From assembly GCA_036732755.1 (NCBI GenBank), contig DAINBU010000116.1, forward strand, positions 1 to 14,893: a stretch of DNA of 14,893 bases, given 5' to 3'. Shown piece by piece: positions 13,975-14,893 of this stretch (positions are counted from its first letter, which is position 1; every line of letters begins with the position of its first letter). The DNA is from DASRRB01 sp036732755 (GTDB lineage Bacteria > Planctomycetota > B15-G4 > SIAN01). A program made the translations under genes and the position numbers. Under the pieces are notes generated by a model. It was not told the DNA's origin and searched no databases. It saw only the letters and a list, made by a program, of their open reading frames with translations.

Positions 13975-14893
13975 TCAGCGCCCGATCCGTTCCAGGATCG
14001 CGTCGGCGGCGCGCCCGGCCGTGCCGCGCACGAGGAGGCGGCGGCGCAGTTCGTCGAGCTCGCGCAGGCAACGCTCGCGAATCACGCCCGTCCTGTAGAG
14101 CCGCTCCGCCGCGGCGGCCATCGCCTCGCTCGGGTCGCGGTCGGTCACGAACTCGGGGAAGAGCTCCTGGCCGGTGAGCAGGTTGGCGAGCGAGACGTAC
14201 GGCGCGAGCAGCGCGAAGGGCCGCGCCGCCCGCATGAACGCCGTGATGCGGTAGACGACGACGGTCGGGACGCGCAGCAGCGCCGCCTCGAGCGTCGCCG
14301 TGCCCGAGGTCGCGAGCGCGATGCGGCACTGCGCGAGCAGCGCCGGCAGCGGCTCGTCGCCGACCTCGAGCGCACTTCCGTGAGCGTGAGCGACCGCCTC
14401 GATCTGCGCGCGCCGCGCCGGGTCGGGATGGACCGCGCGCAGGCGCAGCGGCTCGCCGAGCCGCGCCGCGAGCTTGCGCGCCGCGTCGAGCTGCCAGGGG
14501 AGGTTCGCCTCGATCTCGCGCCGCCGGCTGCCCGGCAGGAGGCCGACGATGCGCGCCTTCCCGTCTTCGGCCGCCGGCGCGTCGGCGAGGCGGTCGGCGA
14601 GCGGATGGCCGACGAAGCGCGTGGCGAGCCCCGCCTTCTCGAAGAACTCCGGCTCGAAGGGGAGCGTGACGAGCCCGAGGTCGACCGCCGCGGCGAGCCG
14701 GCGCGCGCGCCACGGCGCCCACGCCCAGTACTGCGGCACGACGTGGTAGCAGACCGGCACGCCGCGTCGCCGCGCGAGCCGGGAGAGGCGCACGTTGAAG
14801 CCGGGGTAGTCGACCGGGACGACGACGTCGGGCGGCGCGTAGCGGAAGCGGCGGTCGCATTCGGAGAGGAGCCGGAGGAAGCGACCGAGCGCC
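13975..14893 (-). CDS. lpxB: Lipid-A-disaccharide synthase LpxB (partial, N-terminus outside window)
   Basis: LpxB (glycosyltransferase family GT19) joins UDP-2,3-diacylglucosamine to 2,3-diacylglucosamine-1-phosphate, giving the lipid A disaccharide at the inner face of the cytoplasmic membrane. The frame is open to the right edge of the window, so the 5' end is missing; about 305 residues are visible. Typical motifs in order: PPDVVVPVDYPGFNVRLS, VVPQYWAWAPWRARRL, the gap TRFVGHPLADRL, IVGLLPGSRRREIEANLP (nucleotide-binding loop), and ATSGTATLEAALLRVPTVVV near the C-terminus, then YVSLANLLTGQELFPEFV. It is convergent with the anti-sigma gene, leaving 24 bases between the stops and no obvious terminator. 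Its presence shows that the organism makes an LPS-type outer membrane. Confidence 0.95.
   Translation of the reverse strand, partial: ALGRFLRLLSECDRRFRYAPPDVVVPVDYPGFNVRLSRLARRRGVPVCYHVVPQYWAWAPWRARRLAAAVDLGLVTLPFEPEFFEKAGLATRFVGHPLADRLADAPAAEDGKARIVGLLPGSRRREIEANLPWQLDAARKLAARLGEPLRLRAVHPDPARRAQIEAVAHAHGSALEVGDEPLPALLAQCRIALATSGTATLEAALLRVPTVVVYRITAFMRAARPFALLAPYVSLANLLTGQELFPEFVTDRDPSEAMAAAAERLYRTGVIRERCLRELDELRRRLLVRGTAGRAADAILERIGR

Noticed and set aside
1..14893. CRISPR arrays, tRNA or rRNA genes, insertion sequences, prophage or attachment sites
   Set aside because: No regularly spaced repeats, tRNA-like cloverleaf, transposase motif or terminal inverted repeats were noticed. Composition is even across the BMC genes, so there is no sign of a recent mobile insertion.

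Overview
The window is very GC-rich bacterial DNA, dense with coding sequence, and every intact gene ends in TGA. It carries a peptidoglycan elongation cluster (mreB, mreC, mreD, PBP2, rodA) and part of lpxB (lipid A synthesis). The organism is therefore a Gram-negative, LPS-making, wall-elongating bacterium. The first two small membrane proteins, the long zinc-finger anti-sigma factor and the Haliangium-like shell proteins would fit a Planctomycetota-type or other deep-branching environmental lineage. That placement is an inference without database support.

Layout. Bases 1-317 are non-coding: a good sigma-70-type promoter (67-95) and a leader of about 215 nt. At 318-1433 are two small single-pass membrane proteins, the first with a long coiled coil. 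Bases 1434-1624 hold a strong terminator-like hairpin with a T-rich tail, a possible promoter in front of it, and a 12-codon upstream ORF overlapping the mreB start. From 1625 to 8308 runs the elongasome operon mreB-mreC-mreD-mrdA-rodA. Its mreC is broken by an in-frame TAA at 3328, the only TAA stop in the window. From 8305 to 11750 runs a bacterial microcompartment (BMC) operon joined to rodA by an ATGA overlap. It encodes an acylating aldehyde dehydrogenase, a hexameric shell protein (BMC-H), a double-stacking-type trimer (BMC-T), a second trimer, and a small cysteine-rich protein with a EutQ/EutT-like N-terminal motif. At 11867-13950 are an ECF sigma factor and its membrane zinc-finger anti-sigma factor. 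On the minus strand, 13975 to the right edge holds the 3' part of lpxB.

How the genes work together. MreB filaments, MreC, MreD, the transpeptidase PBP2 and the glycosyltransferase RodA form the Rod complex that builds the side wall. The BMC genes would build facets of a protein shell around a CoA-acylating aldehyde dehydrogenase. No pentamer vertex protein, phosphotransacylase, alcohol dehydrogenase or aldehyde-producing signature enzyme is present here, so the locus is either a satellite of a larger system elsewhere or an uncharacterised minimal type. The most unusual points are the physical and translational joining of a microcompartment operon to a cell-shape operon, the Cys-rich small protein that closes the BMC operon, the split and apparently double-module MreC, and the attenuator-like leader of mreB.
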